From positions 10,397,849 to 10,461,848 of the forward strand of contig OZ014412.1 in the NCBI GenBank assembly GCA_963965975.1: DNA of 64,000 nt, in the 5' to 3' direction. A program made the position numbers and the translations under genes. Shown here piece by piece: positions 1-12,212 of this stretch; the stretch's first letter is position 1; each line of letters starts with the position of its first letter. The notes under the pieces were generated by a model. It saw only the letters and a program-made list of their open reading frames with translations. It had not been told where the DNA came from and did not search any database. The stretch is from Xestospongia bergquistia. Its lineage: Eukaryota; Porifera; Demospongiae; Haplosclerida; Petrosiidae.

Positions 1-290
1 TTCACCACATGTTTGCTTACATCGTTTGTTTTGTTATTGTGTTCAACTATTTAATGTGAAAAATAGAACACAATGACTGGATTTATACCACAAGCACTGT
101 AATAACGGTGATCTTAATAATAGAAGTATCTAGCCTTTAAATATTCTAGAAAAAATTATGTAGCTGAGCAACAATTTTTACAAATCTCTCCAATTCTTCT
201 TAATTTTATTCTACTAACACAGAATAACCATTAATATTAGGATGATTTTTATTATAATATTGTTTTGACTTTGTGTCTTTCTCCATTAAG

Positions 291-3200
291 CTGGAGAGCG
301 GTTTCTTATCACAAGAGGTCACTAAATCTAAGATTCCATCAATTCTGTCTAAAATACGTACAGGTCTTAATTCACATGGTATTTGTGATATACCAATAGG
401 TTAGTAAAAATGTGTACTGTCATATCATTATTAGTATCATCCTTTGTTTGTAGATGACAGTAACACTTTACGTCTTAAAGTCACTCCAAACCTTCACACT
501 CCACCTCCAGTTCATAATTATCATGTCCCCGTGTTTACCTGTCCCCCTAAAGAACTAACCCAATTATTAGCATCAGACCTTACAATACAAGAGGTATAGC
601 TAAAGAAATTACACATAATGTTTATGGATTGAGGAATCTAATAAACTATAATTATACAAAACCATTATTTATAGTGTACCATCATATACAGTGTCATTCG
701 TCTGTTTGATATCAAATATTATAAAAATCAAAGCACTCAACCACACCTCTCATGTTTTTTTTGTGATGCATTCATTTGGTGCTTTAACTCAGTAATAAAG
801 TATGGCACTCCATTAACAGCCTTAATTAATTAGTTAGTTAGCCACTCCATTAACAGCCTTAATTAATTAGTTAATTAGCCACTCCATTAACAGCCTTAAT
901 TAATTAGTTAATTTGCCACTCCGTTAACAGCCTTAATTAATTAGTTAATTAGCCTTATAGTACTTCTTATAAACTTTTAACCTTTTGTGGTAAATTTAAC
1001 TGATTTGTTTTTCAACATGACACAAAGCTATTTGTTCTACTACTGTTAATATCAGTCTTTAGCTAGTATAATAGCTACATATGTTACATTTAACAAGGTC
1101 TTAAACTTGAAAGAAAAAATGAAGTGATGAGTACATTACTTTGAGCTACATCCACCTTGACAAATCACATTATCTCTTGGGAAATAAAACATTTTCATTT
1201 CACTTAAACACATGAAATTTGTTACCACCATGTTTGACTAGTTAAAAGAAAAAGTTTTCTCAATGCAAGCCTTTCTAACTAAATTTCTGTAAACTATAGT
1301 CAATGTATTTGACCATTTGTATTGTTTAAAATATCCTGTTTATAGATCATTCCTCATATAAATGGATTTAATCACATTGCTAAAATTGCTCATATTTCTG
1401 AAGTCAGTCCCGATATTGTTAAAGAATGTATCCAACATCTTGTGTAAGTATACCATTGTAAAAATTAATATGTCATTTTAACAATTAGTTTGTACTTTAC
1501 ATGGATGGATTCTTATGGAATGTAGAATGTATGTGAATTACTCATGCATTGTATAATTTGTTAGTATAATTATACAAGTACAACATACCAACAATTACAT
1601 AGTGAGTAATTTGAAAGAATTTTATACTCCATAGTAACCCATCCATGTAAACTACGAATTAGTTGTTAAAATGACATATTAATTTTTACAGTGTATAAGG
1701 AATATATAAATATAATTACCATAGCATTATGATGTTATTATGATTTATTATCGATTGTATGTATCACTATAAAAACTGATTAGTTGATTTAACCAATATG
1801 TGGTTTATACTAATAGCATAATACAAACTGTTAACAAGATGTTAGAACTAATAATGATTTTTTATAAGGAAATAAAAACATTTTATAAACAGTAGTAATT
1901 AGTTTACATCATGTTATCTGTATAACTATATATATTGGTTAAATCAATTAATCAGTTTTTATAATATTTTTGTTTCATCATTTAGTATTTATGGATTTGT
2001 CAAATTGTTAAGTATATTTCAAGTCAGTCATTCAATATAAGTGGTTCAAATATGTATTTTACTTGTAGTATTCTAATGTATATGTTGCCACACCCAAACT
2101 CCCTCAACTAATGACAGATAAGAGATTACAACAACAATGTATTCAATATGTAGCTTTGAAAGGTACTGTATTTTATCAAGTGTTTACAATTATGTTGTTG
2201 GCCTAGAAGACAAGAAACCACTCGTGTCTGACATCTTTAGACTATTCTCTAGTTTAGAAGCAGGACTAACAGTTAAAGACATGTGCTTTAGAAGTGATCC
2301 AAATGCTCTAGCCATTGATGAAAGGTATACATATAATACACACATATATAGTTAATACAGTGAGACTTCTGTATATGTAGTATGACCTTCAAAATAGTTA
2401 AAAGGCTCTAGTCATATCTTAATACTCTGTAACACGAAAGTTAATTAGGTCTAATGTGCCACGCCCATTAATGCGTGCACGTGGTTGCACGCACGTTATC
2501 ACGTTGTTTATCAGCGACTCTTAGATTCAATATGGCCTTTTTTCGATACTTCAAGAGGGAAAAGAACAACCTACCCGATCCTCATGGCCCTTTAGCACAA
2601 TCTGTACCATCAACTTCGATTGCAGCTGCCAAGTAGGAAGTTTCAGGACTGCAACTGCAAAAATATCATAGGAGTTGCCAGTTTCTCTCTGGCACTCAAG
2701 TTGTTCCCCAAATTTAGCATCCCAGATCCCTTTGTACTGGTGGTAGCTACGTATCATGGCTTGAATTTCGAAGTACGCCATTTGTACACCACGATATAAG
2801 GGGTGTGGTTTAGACTAGATCGCTCGACCACGAAATTTTTACCACGAACCAACTGACATCCACGAAAATTTTGCTGTATATATAATTTTTTGGAATTACA
2901 GTACTTGTGTGTGATCAGCTGCTATACGGCATTTAGGACTTTAATATCCAAATCTATAATTCAAATAAAAGGTTGATATTGACAAAATCTATCTTGTACT
3001 CCATTTATAAAATGTACTATATCAGCATAAACCTTAGTTTTAATAGGTATATATTATGGTTAATGAGTTTATATAACTGTATTACTAGAGACATATGGTT
3101 TCAGACATATATAGATTACTTTATTTCCATTAGAAAACTAATCCAGTTTGGTTTAATGCAAGACTTAATAAGACATTTACAAAAATATCCTGTACTCAAT

Positions 3201-3407
3201 GGAGATTATGATGATGTTCCTACTGCATTAATACAGTAAGCAAATACACTATAGAATGCTATAACACTGTAATTCCTTTTATATTGTCATAGATATTTAG
3301 ATGGCTTCCACTGCTATGATGAAATATGCTGTGAATTATGTATATCTAATCAAAAACTAGATGATTTATTAGATAAATGTTCCAATGTTGTAGTTTGTTG
3401 GAAATAA
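291..3407 (+). CDS. NPRL2: NPRL2, GATOR1 complex subunit (3' part, eight exons)
   Basis: NPRL2 pairs with NPRL3 and DEPDC5 in GATOR1, the GAP complex that turns off Rag GTPases and TORC1 at the lysosome when amino acids are low (family knowledge). Visible exons: 291-399, 454-593, 1346-1443, 1986-2022, 2069-2162, 2207-2324, 3134-3235 and 3293-3407. All have GT/AG borders and compatible phases, giving 270 residues and a TAA stop. Human NPRL2 has about 380 residues, so the first third lies left of the window. Recognition rests on LESGFLSQEV, a HINGFNHIAKI block, YSNVYVATPK, KLIQFGLMQDLIRHLQKYPV and the terminal CWK. No frame lesions are seen. The introns before exons 4 and 7 are swollen by MITEs and a transposon-derived ORF. 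The next gene downstream is on the same strand but unrelated. Confidence 0.93.
804..951. repeat. Tandem repeat, 4 x 37 bp
   Basis: Four near-identical 37-bp units start at 804, 841, 878 and 915. Each begins GCCACTCC and ends in an AT-rich TTAATTAATTAG stretch that is itself palindromic. It lies in the NPRL2 intron between 593 and 1346. No coding or regulatory role is evident. Confidence 0.9.
1457..1690. mobile_element. MITE with ~52-bp terminal inverted repeats
   Basis: The left arm 1457-1509 and right arm 1637-1690 are reverse complements over about 52 bp with few mismatches, starting TGTAAAAATTAATATGTC. The ~130-bp centre shows weaker inverted symmetry and no ORF. It lies in an NPRL2 intron, right after the exon ending at 1443. 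The flanking dinucleotide could be TA on both sides, which would fit a Tc1/mariner-type MITE, but this is not certain. Confidence 0.75.
1768..1962. mobile_element. Second MITE with ~31-bp inverted repeats
   Basis: The left arm 1768-1799 and right arm 1931-1962 are inverted copies (TATAAAAACTGATTAGTTGA at the left end). The element is about 195 bp, has no coding capacity, and ends about 20 bp before NPRL2 exon 1986-2022. Its sequence is unrelated to the MITE just upstream, so two different families landed in the same intron. Confidence 0.7.
2551..2781 (-). pseudogene. Fragment of a repetitive HIRAN-like ORF
   Basis: A 76-codon minus-strand frame inside an NPRL2 intron starts MAYFEIQAMIRSYHQYKGIW and continues with CQRETGNSYDIFAVAVLK. 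I recognise this as the start of a HIRAN-like domain carried by abundant mobile or multicopy genes in cnidarians and sponges (memory of the family). After about residue 45 the expected domain continuation is lost and the text looks scrambled, so this is a truncated, decayed copy. No terminal repeats were found. The GC content is higher than in surrounding intron sequence, in line with an inserted element. Confidence 0.55.
2877..2919 (+). repeat. 43-bp direct repeat, first copy (second at 3483-3525)
   Basis: The same 43 bp, TATATATAATTTTTTGGAAT through GTGTGTGATCAGC, occurs at 2877-2919 in an NPRL2 intron and at 3483-3525 just past the NPRL2 stop. The two copies look identical. This suggests a small local duplication or two copies of one dispersed element. 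No function is assigned. Confidence 0.85.
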
Positions 3408-4216
3408 TTTCACCATCACGCACTTGTGTCCTTTCTTTATTCACAAATCTAGTATGTTGAGAGGGATAATCAACTTGATGAGTATATATAATTTTTTGGA
3501 ATTACAGTACTTGTGTGTGATCAGCAACCCAGATCAATCTGCTATTGGTTTATCAAGGAGGGATCATATAAAGATATTGTAATGACATGTACATGTGCAG
3601 AAATGATGAAATGAAACCATGCATGTTGAAACTGAAAGGATGATCTACTATCTCTAATATAAAGGACAGCCAAACAAAATATGGCAAAAGTCAACCTGAT
3701 TCAGTTCATCATGAGATTAAATTAAAGAGTTTGTTGTAATTAAATTTTAAAAGATTTTATATATTCGTTTTCTTGTTTCAAAAAAAATACAAGTGGAGTA
3801 AAGACACCAGTTCCACATTACAAACATCTCCTGTGAGATCCTTAGGCACTAGATCATCCTAATAATGTTTCAGTTCCCTTCTCTCGATCTTCTGCTGCCC
3901 TTTACTCTTTCACTTTTCTATGGAGGTCTCTGCCTAGTGAAATCAATAGTCGGTAAATACAGGACGACCAGTAATAACAGGCCTAGGAATGACAATCTAT
4001 GACATACTCTACATACCTGATAAAATATCTGGTTTTTCCTTCTAGTATATCCATCCAGTTTTTTTGTCTAGTTTTTCAAGTTTCAATACACTGATATACT
4101 AATTATAAGCAGGTGCCACAATAATTATTCTTGCAATATAACATCAGCTGTATAGCAGGGCCATGCTATTTATTCTTGTAACAACGTGACTGGCATGCAG
4201 CCCTGGCTTCAAAAGA
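3408..4216. other. Intergenic, NPRL2 3' flank to transporter start
   Basis: No coding exons recognised. It holds the second copy of the 43-bp repeat (3483-3525) and otherwise unremarkable AT-rich sequence that should include the NPRL2 3' UTR and the promoter of the transporter gene. Confidence 0.6.
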
Positions 4217-7200
4217 ATGGCAGAGAATGAAGATAAAGGTAATTTGTAAATTTAAAGTACTAGTAAAACATTAGTTTATTCTCAGAAAACAAAATAAGCT
4301 TAAGGCGTTTGCGTCTAAATTGGCTTCTTACTTTACTACTCGGTGTTAACTTCACTGTTGGTTACTCGATGGCGCTCTCTACTCTGCACAAATTTATGAC
4401 CAATCCTAGAAATGAAACATGTGTAAGAGTTTATCATAAATTTAATGTTCTTACAGCATCTATATATCACCTACAGGGAAGTCCAGGTCTTGGAGAATCA
4501 GAAACAATGTACGCCATTGCATCAGGAATATACAGTGGAGGTGACATAGCTGGTTCATTAACAGCATCAATACTCCTCAATGTTCTCAGCTATCGATTCT
4601 TGCTTGCAATTGGCCCAATAGTACAAATATTAGGTTGTACCCTTTATGGACTGAGTATAAATGGATGGATGGTTATTGCAGGCCGATTCTTAATTGGTAT
4701 TAATACTGGATTAACAATGTCTTCAATAATGTCCTATTACACTGTCAGTAGCTGTATTCATGGGGAACAAGCCTTCAAGAAAAATTCAGGACTAAAAAAA
4801 AGGTTAATGATTGTCTATGGTATAGTCGTTACGTTATCATATCTACCATCAAATGGTGAGTGAGTGATGGAACATCTAATAGACAATGCACTATAGGCCA
4901 TAATGCATTATATATAGCGTTGATCTTTTATACTCCCATAGTAATACTTAGTCTCTTAGTCAATTACTGTATCGAAAAAGACTGTAAAGGACTTTGCATG
5001 TATGCAAGGTTGAATTTCCACTATTCAGAAACTCTATATGATATGCCCTATATATAGGCATACACAAATTATTATCTCCATTATATTACAGCATTGGTAG
5101 TTCTGGTATTTAAGTTTCCAGATGTTAACCAGTTCCGCTGGTTTTCATGGTTTCAAATTGCTTTTGGCATTGCCACTTTAATATTACTGATTTGCCTATT
5201 TAAGAACCACAAGATTGATCATCCAGTTGGACACAAATTCAACTGCACTAGAAAGAACAAGGAAGTTGGAATATCATCAAAGTCAGATGAAAAACTTAAT
5301 CATGTTAATTGGACTTGCTGGACTGCTTTAGTATCCTCACAGTTATATTTATACTAGCTTGCATATGGAAACATCTGTTACTTAAAAGTTGAAGTGTTTA
5401 ATTGTATTTATATGCACAATTAAAATTCCTTTAACAATTATGTATAGGTTGTAGTATACTTGCTTCTTGCTGCATATATAATTGACTCAGAAGTCACTGT
5501 ATTGGATACCCTCACTAGTCCTTTATTGAGTAATACATTTGGATTCTCAAGTAAAAATATTTCATACTTCCTTACGGGATCTCTAGCAATAGTACCAACT
5601 GCCAACTTTATTCTGTAAGATTGAGTTTACTTCAAATCATTTAATTTGAATGTATTTTATTCATTCTATGATAGTTTGTTACTGGAGAGATTTAGAGTAA
5701 GCAGTCGTGTTGTGTTGCTACTGTCATTGTTAATTGGAACAAGTGGATTGATTACTTTGGGTGATTGGCAATCAATATCAGATACCTCATGCAGCAACAT
5801 TTCAAATGTGTCTATTCAATCTAATATCAATAGCTGTAGTATAACTAGCTCCTGTGTTAACAGTACGTTTAATCCTAACACAACAATTTACTTTTACAAA
5901 ATAGACACATCGTTTGACTATAGTTCTTCCTGTACTTCCTGTGATACAGACTGTTTAGCACTTCAGTTATCTGAAGGTAGTCCTTGCACTATTACTGAGA
6001 CTCTTTTATTAATGAAGCAGCAAATGAAGAAAAACCAATGTATGATTCAAAATATTACCTATGCTTTATGCCACTTATTACCTGAAACTTTTGAGTCAAT
6101 TTTCAATCAGTCTGACAGAACAGTTACAACTGAATTAATTATTGATGATAATAATGTAATTTCAAGTAATCAGCAGATATGTGAATCATATGAAGACTGC
6201 TATTGGAACCAGGACTCATATATAACAGGTGATTACTGTGTAGACTGTCTACCTATCTGTAAAAGCAAATCAAAGTCATTGTCATTCATTCAAGCATGCA
6301 TAGGGGTAGGCTCAGTAACATTATCACTTTCAATGGGTCGCTACATACTCTTTCCTATTATGACTAAAGTATCTCCTCCTCAAAGTCAGGTCAGTAGCTA
6401 AACTTAAAACTATACCACAATCAATGACAGCTGTTTACACAGTAATTACTATAGAGATATTTAAATGGTTATGGAAACATGTAACAGTATATACTATATA
6501 AACATTATACAAGATTATTCTGCTTTTTAAAGCATGGCCAAACAAGCTATTCTTGTTTTTGTACAGGCAGTCACAACAAGTCTAGTAGTATTTGTACAAG
6601 CTCTTTCAAGATTAATTACACCATTATGGGGTAAGATAACACTGAAATAATTAGTCAAATACAGCAATAAGGTTTCACTGAAATTAATTTAGATTAGCTG
6701 TTGTATTTCACAGTAGTGTATATAATGTTTTCCATCCATTTTATTATTGTTTTGGACACTGTTAATGCTTCTAAAATTACTTTCTATGTATCAATAAAAG
6801 ATGCAGCTTTTTCTAAGTTATTCTTGCCAATATTTTTTTCACATAGCAAATTCGCTTTATATTGCATCAGGACATCATACTTTCTTGTTAATGGGTGTCA
6901 TGTTACTGTGTCAACTTCCTGTGTATATTGGTTACTGTCTGTTTTGCAGCCATTTAAGCTTCAAGAAGGTCAATGCACATCGACCATCTTTTTCAAGTGT
7001 AGTTCCTTTGGTATCAATTACAGCCATTGATGATGACAATATAAACAATGAAATAGAACAGAACCAAGTAAGTACAGATATTGAAGATTTTACAAAACAT
7101 GAAACTGCGATTGATTCATTTACAATTGAACATCAATGTTTTCAAATTAATGTTCTGGAAGAAAATATTCTTTCAGATACCTTTAAATCCAATTGTTTAG

Positions 7201-7232
7201 AGGATAATATTATTTATGAAACCCCAATTTAA
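4217..7232 (+). CDS. Major facilitator superfamily transporter, loosely MFSD8/CLN7-like (eight exons)
   Basis: A multi-pass membrane transporter; substrate unknown. Exons: 4217-4238, 4286-4855, 4897-4983, 5092-5330, 5448-5614, 5675-6389, 6567-6630 and 6847-7232. Phases fit throughout, giving 749 residues from the ATG at 4217. The N-terminal half reads as paired MFS helices (LLTLLLGVNFTVGYSMAL, then VIAGRFLIGINTGLTMSS, an MFS-like GRFLIGINTG block). Next comes a loop of about 170 residues rich in Cys and N-glycosylation sites (exon 6), further helices, and an acidic C-terminal tail ending IIYETPI. Layout resembles MFSD8/CLN7 (a lysosomal MFS protein of about 520 residues), but the long Cys-rich loop and extra length make it a divergent relative or another MFS family. 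Its second half is duplicated at 12213-13683. Confidence 0.7.
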
Positions 7233-7599
7233 ACTCTATAATCACTATTTTGTGATAACTTTCTTAATATTACATTAGATGCTAAATTCTTTTTGCTATT
7301 ATCTGTTGTCTGATTAATAATGCACTTGAATTAGATAATTTTATTTGGTATATTGTAGACTTGCTTACATTTATATTATTAGTGATGCAACATTATGTAT
7401 AATTAGTATTCACTTATCATTATATTTATAGTAATTTTGGTAAATGGTAAACATAATAAGGTTGATTTATCTATGTGTATGAAAGATTTTTTATTATTTT
7501 AGCTAATCTTAAGTCGTGTTGTTCATGAAGGAATTTTATAATATAGACAGTTTGTTCTTTGCATTAAGATTATGAATTTTCATTCTTACTTTCATCAAT

Positions 7600-8090
7600 A
7601 ATAATGGCACTTCTATTCTTGATAGTGAACCAAGATTGATACCACTCTGAAATAATTTCAATTTTCATTTGGTTCTAGAACATTATCTTTGAAAACAAAT
7701 ATGGCATCCTTAGATGTATTATCAGATTTCGAGAAGACAGAGTTTTAATAAAATGAGAAATCATTGGCAATTGTAGAATGTATGTTTTAGTAGTAGCTTC
7801 CAATATGTACATGTACATTTCATTTAAGTCAACGGTTTGCTTTGGTTTAAGGGTTAATTATTGTCAAACAAATCATGAAAGGCACCACAAGCAATTATAT
7901 TATACGTTCTTTACTAACTAATTGGAGTTTACTATCTAATGCATTACATTTGGCTACTACTTACAGACAATATATAAAGAGTAAAAACTCCATTAATGTT
8001 TAACTAACTAATTGTGCAGTCATTGCATGACTGATATCTCTTGATCATTGTATTCAAACAACCAAAAACCCAAGTGTTTGTATATTCAGA
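7600..8090 (-). pseudogene. Relic exons of an IgGFc/Calx-beta-type gene (unit A)
   Basis: Plus-strand 7616-7745 resembles the exon at 9164-9352 of the neighbouring minus-strand gene (shared pieces around ACATTATCTTTGAAAACAAA and a GGCATC/GTAGCATC region). Plus-strand 8010-8075 resembles the exon at 9648-9767 (GCATGACTGATATCTC is shared). Both are riddled with indels and have no open frame. They are in the order expected for a minus-strand gene, so this is the 3' part of a long-dead paralogue. The remaining sequence 7233-8645 holds the transporter 3' UTR and nothing else I can name. Confidence 0.6.
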
Positions 8091-8645
8091 GAGTGAAACA
8101 GAACAGATAAAGATTATGATATCAGATAAAGTAAACAAGGCATAGAAGTTAATCCAAAAGTTGAAATACCAGTCACACAAAGGAGTTCCTCAACATTTTC
8201 ATATTAATATTAAGAACAAACTGTCATCTCAGATGCCTTCAAATTGACTATTTCATTACAGAATGCATTTATTGATCCCTACCCCCTAAGTCCTAATGTT
8301 AAGCATTAAAGTTTGTGACCCAAGAATCAGAATGACCCATTGGGCCATGCCTAAATGCCAGATTGTCCCATTGAATTAACTATAGCATACGTGCACTTCA
8401 CACTTATAATTGTACTATGTAATCTAATACCTAGGCCAATTTAGCAGTTCATTTGGAAAAATGATATTCTAACATTGCTTCACAACAAAACAAGAGTGTA
8501 TAGCACAATACATGAAGTTGAGCTATCACTCAAATAAAACAATTATATTTAATAAAAATCTCAAAATTTCTAATGTACTACTATACTATTATCTACTCTA
8601 ATAGTTCCTACACATTGTAATCTCTTGACTCATAGTAATGTTTTC

Positions 8646-11254
8646 TTAAAATTTTGAACATTCATATTGATGAGGAATAGTGGATGGAGACTCTTTTTTG
8701 CGCTTCATCCACCACATAATTAAAAAAATGACAAGTGTAGTAATAACAGCAGTAAGCAGAGACGAGAGCAGCATAGTGACTGGAATACTCACTATAAAAT
8801 ATATAATAATATATGACAGTATGCAACTAAGAACAAGTACCTGATAAACATGTACTCTGTCCTGTTTCAGTAGCTACAATATAACATAAAGTAATATAGG
8901 CTAATTTATATATACAACTACCTGGACACACAGGAGTTGAAGTCACCTTAATTATAGAGTTTGTAGTAATAAACAATGTAGCACTTACTGAGCTTGAAAT
9001 ACCTGCATATATAAAATAAATAAACTAATTGTAGCAAGTATATAATAATATTATATGAGATAGAGTATGTATATATACAAGCATTTTATTCTTTCACATT
9101 AATAATAATAAACTTTGAAAAAATATAAAAATAACATTAACTTTAGACTATATGATATCTTACTGCCATCATTATTAGTAAAGATCATTTCAATACTTGA
9201 TGGTGAAGCAAGATTGACACCACTCTCTGAAATAATTCCAATCTTATATGTTTCTTTGGGTTTTAAAATATCATCTTTGAAAACAAAGTAAACGTCTTCA
9301 TGTGTAGCATCAGGTTTAAAATAGACAGATTTCATTGAGAGATCATCTTCATCTACAGAATGCAATTAATAAATTTTTGATGTGATGTGTACATGTGAAC
9401 TAAGTAGATTCATGAATAGCTTTAACACACTGACATTTGCATTATTATTAACTATGCTCATGAAGCATGAGGTATCATGTAAAATCATTTAATCTATGCA
9501 GTATATTTATAATTCTTTTCTGTATATGCAAGAAACACTTAGATTATTTGTTTACTTTCTGACATATTGGCTCCCACTGAGAGAAATATATAAGAAAATC
9601 GAAAAAAAAATTAAATGTTTTTTGTAGTTCGGATATTAACATCTTACCTTTAGTTATATTCAATTGTACAGTTGTTGCATGACTGATATCTCCTGATCGA
9701 TGTACCAGAACACCTAAAAGGCCTTTATTGTTTTCTACACTTGAGTTATTAAGTTTGTAGAAAGTTTCTGCATAAAGAATACAAATAAAATTCTTTGCCC
9801 GTCACTTTACTAACTTACCACCAACAGGTTTCATCCCAAATCCAGCTGGATAGGCATAGCCTTTTTCATGATCTAATTCATTTTTCCAACCATACACAAT
9901 AACATTAAATGAGGCATCTGAATTTGCATGATTAATTGTATAATTAGACACATTAACATTGATACTGATGCCATATCCACAAATGTCATTTGAACTGCAT
10001 GTAATATTGTACCATTTACTTAGGTTACATTCTAGTGGCTTTCCATTCAATAAAATGTCAGTAGGATCAAATTTTGTTCGTACAGTTACGATAATATAAT
10101 GAACTTCACTTGTTAGCAGAGGTGCTTCATCTTGCATTTGTTGATCAGAATTATTATATACATCAGTACTAAATACGTGTTTGTTCAAATATTGACTGAC
10201 AGGAGCTATCCAAACCGAAACTGTACTGTTCTCACTGTTGTTAGTACTGAATCTACTGATATAGCTATACTGCATTACTGCAAATGGCCTATTAGACTGA
10301 ATGCAGCAATAAGAGTCTGCATCTAGTATGAATTCCGTATTTGTGTTATTGATTTCATTAAACTGAAGGTTAGATACAGTTCTATTTTTAGTAACTTCCG
10401 ATCCTGATGTACAATATATGGTAAAGTTAGTTCCTTCAAATCTCTGCCAGACTTTAATCATATAACCACTTCCGTTTTGAAATGGAACTACAAAAAAGTT
10501 GTAGCCCCATGTATAGGAAGGAGGGATCTGTTCAGTAATATGCTCAACACACTCATACAGGTCATTATTACAAATGTTATTAGTCACAAACCCTAATGGA
10601 TTAGTGGCTTCTACTTGAAGACCCTTAAGATTAAAGTCGTTCAATGGACTTAAAACGTTTTTGGTACTAACTGAACTTAAAATTTCACCAAGATAGCTTA
10701 TTTTCACGTACGTGTACGTGTTGCATGTAGCTACAGTTACCGAGTTGTTCATATCTGCTCCAATAGCATAGCTATATTTGGAGATGATTTTGTTTTTTAT
10801 TTGTGGTATAGCTAGAAAAGCAGCACTACTGCCCTGCATATAATTACTAAAAACGATGACCTGTACTACTTCAGATGCTTTTATGGATATGGTTTCATTA
10901 ATATCTCTTTGAAAGAAGTCATTTACAATTGTTCCAGCAGTCACTGTTCCGTTTTTATTGACCCCATTGGATCGAATTATTTCATAATCTGCAGAATCTT
11001 TAGGAGTAGTTAAAATAATTTTCACGCCATAGAGGCGACTATATGCCTGCTTAGCTGTAGGAAGAGCAAAACAAAAAAAATTCCATTGGTTGAGTTTGTC
11101 TCTGGGATATCTACAAAAAGATAAAGCTTATTTTGATTAAGAGCGCAAATTGTATATACATACCTTTGATTCTTTCATCAAAGTCTACAGCAGCATTGCT
11201 ATAACAATACCATATCATCATAAAGAAAACTACTTGTCCACTGACTATAATCAT
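8646..11254 (-). CDS. IgGFc-binding-domain / Calx-beta-like membrane protein, copy A (one frame lesion)
   Basis: Minus-strand gene of eight exons: 11164-11254, 9819-11110, 9648-9767, 9556-9576, 9164-9352, 8922-9002, 8841-8873 and 8646-8791. Exon 1 encodes a signal peptide (MIIVSGQVVFFMMIW...). The large exon 2 has the IgGFc_binding-type fold of FCGBP-like proteins: TTP near the start, HITEQIPPSYTWGYNFFVVP, then SNRPFAVMQYS. Exons 3-5 look Calx-beta-like. Exon 8 carries one TM helix (about 24 residues) followed by MKRKK and a short tail ending YECSKF. It is probably a surface or mucus-type adhesive protein (inference). Exon 2 is 1292 nt where phase requires 1293. The T run read at 11073-11080 has eight T where nine restore the frame, so downstream codons are out of frame: a real disruption or a homopolymer sequencing error. 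Confidence 0.75.
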
Positions 11255-11822
11255 GGTGATCACAAACTTAGTGCTGGATTGAATTTGTTGTTTTTCTTTT
11301 ATATGAAAATGAAATTAATTAAAATGCTTACAATACTATTATCAGATTTACTTAAGTGATATTCAATCTATGTCCATTACTGACCATTTAATCTTTTAGA
11401 GTACTTTGTGTCACCTTAAATGTCATCATAATAAATCAGTGATAACTTATAACGCTCTTGTTAGTATTAATGGTTACAATGGCAGTGCCTATGGGAATGT
11501 AACACTCACATTGTTGAAGAATATACTTAGAATATTCCTCAATACTTTTCAGTGGTTATTCATGGTTTTCAGGCCAAAGTAAGGTATCAAGGTTGAATTT
11601 AAGAAATATTGGAACTGTGGAGACATAACTTCACAACATCATTACACAAATTGTAAACAATTGAAGTGCCTTAATTAACTACATAATCAGAAATACTTGT
11701 ATACAGATTAGTACTTACATATCAAAGTAAGAAAAACTGGAATCTTTTTAATTTATCAGGTGAAAGCTCAAAACCATTAAGATTAAACCATTAATTCTTT
11801 TTCACAAGTTTATACATAATAG

Positions 11823-11823
<1 letters not shown>

Positions 11824-11862
<39 letters not shown>
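11824..11862. repeat. (TA)n microsatellite and intergenic sequence
   Basis: About 19 TA units. The surrounding region 11255-12212, upstream of the minus-strand gene and ahead of the duplication junction, shows no coding sequence. Its right part is the duplicated flank also present at about 18840-19094. Confidence 0.9.
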
Positions 11863-11865
<3 letters not shown>

Positions 11866-12212
11866 ACAAATTAGCAATTTTTCAAAAATTCATGCATGCA
11901 GACAGTCTCTTAAATATACAAATGCCATTTATATTGCTAATAAAATAACCTTAAATGATTATAATATGGGTAAGAAAGTGAGAGGACATTAAATGAAGTT
12001 AATATGAAACAGAGGCAAGATAAGATATAGTAACTACCAACATTAGAGGACTGAATTGACATTAATCATCATGAGTCAACACTTGTGACTTAGAACTGGA
12101 ACACCCAATACATAATTGTGAATTTTTATACATTTAGTGTTATTTATTCTTCTTAAATGAGTTTTCTTTAATGGATGATGATACAAGCAATAAAAACATA
12201 CCTAAGATAAGG

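Larger units (their letters stand above)
5752..12212. repeat. Tandem segmental duplication, unit A (~6.46 kb)
   Basis: Unit A runs from inside exon 6 of the transporter through the whole minus-strand IgGFc-binding-domain gene. It is followed directly by unit B. The junction is sharp: similarity to 5752 onward starts at 12213, directly after a sequence (AAAACATACCTAAGATAAG) that matches the end of unit B near 19075-19094. Gene order and orientation are identical in both units. Confidence 0.9.

Noticed and set aside
1-290. Possible upstream NPRL2 exon at the left edge
   Set aside because: No stretch fits the expected NPRL2 sequence with proper splice borders; most likely intron.
804-951. 37-bp regularly repeated units, CRISPR-like at first sight
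   Set aside because: The units are contiguous with no variable spacers, and the genome is clearly eukaryotic.
4217-7232. SLCO-type organic anion transporter, suggested by the Cys-rich extracellular loop
   Set aside because: The loop lacks the Kazal-like Cys pattern and the typical SLCO signatures; helix text fits general MFS/MFSD8 better.
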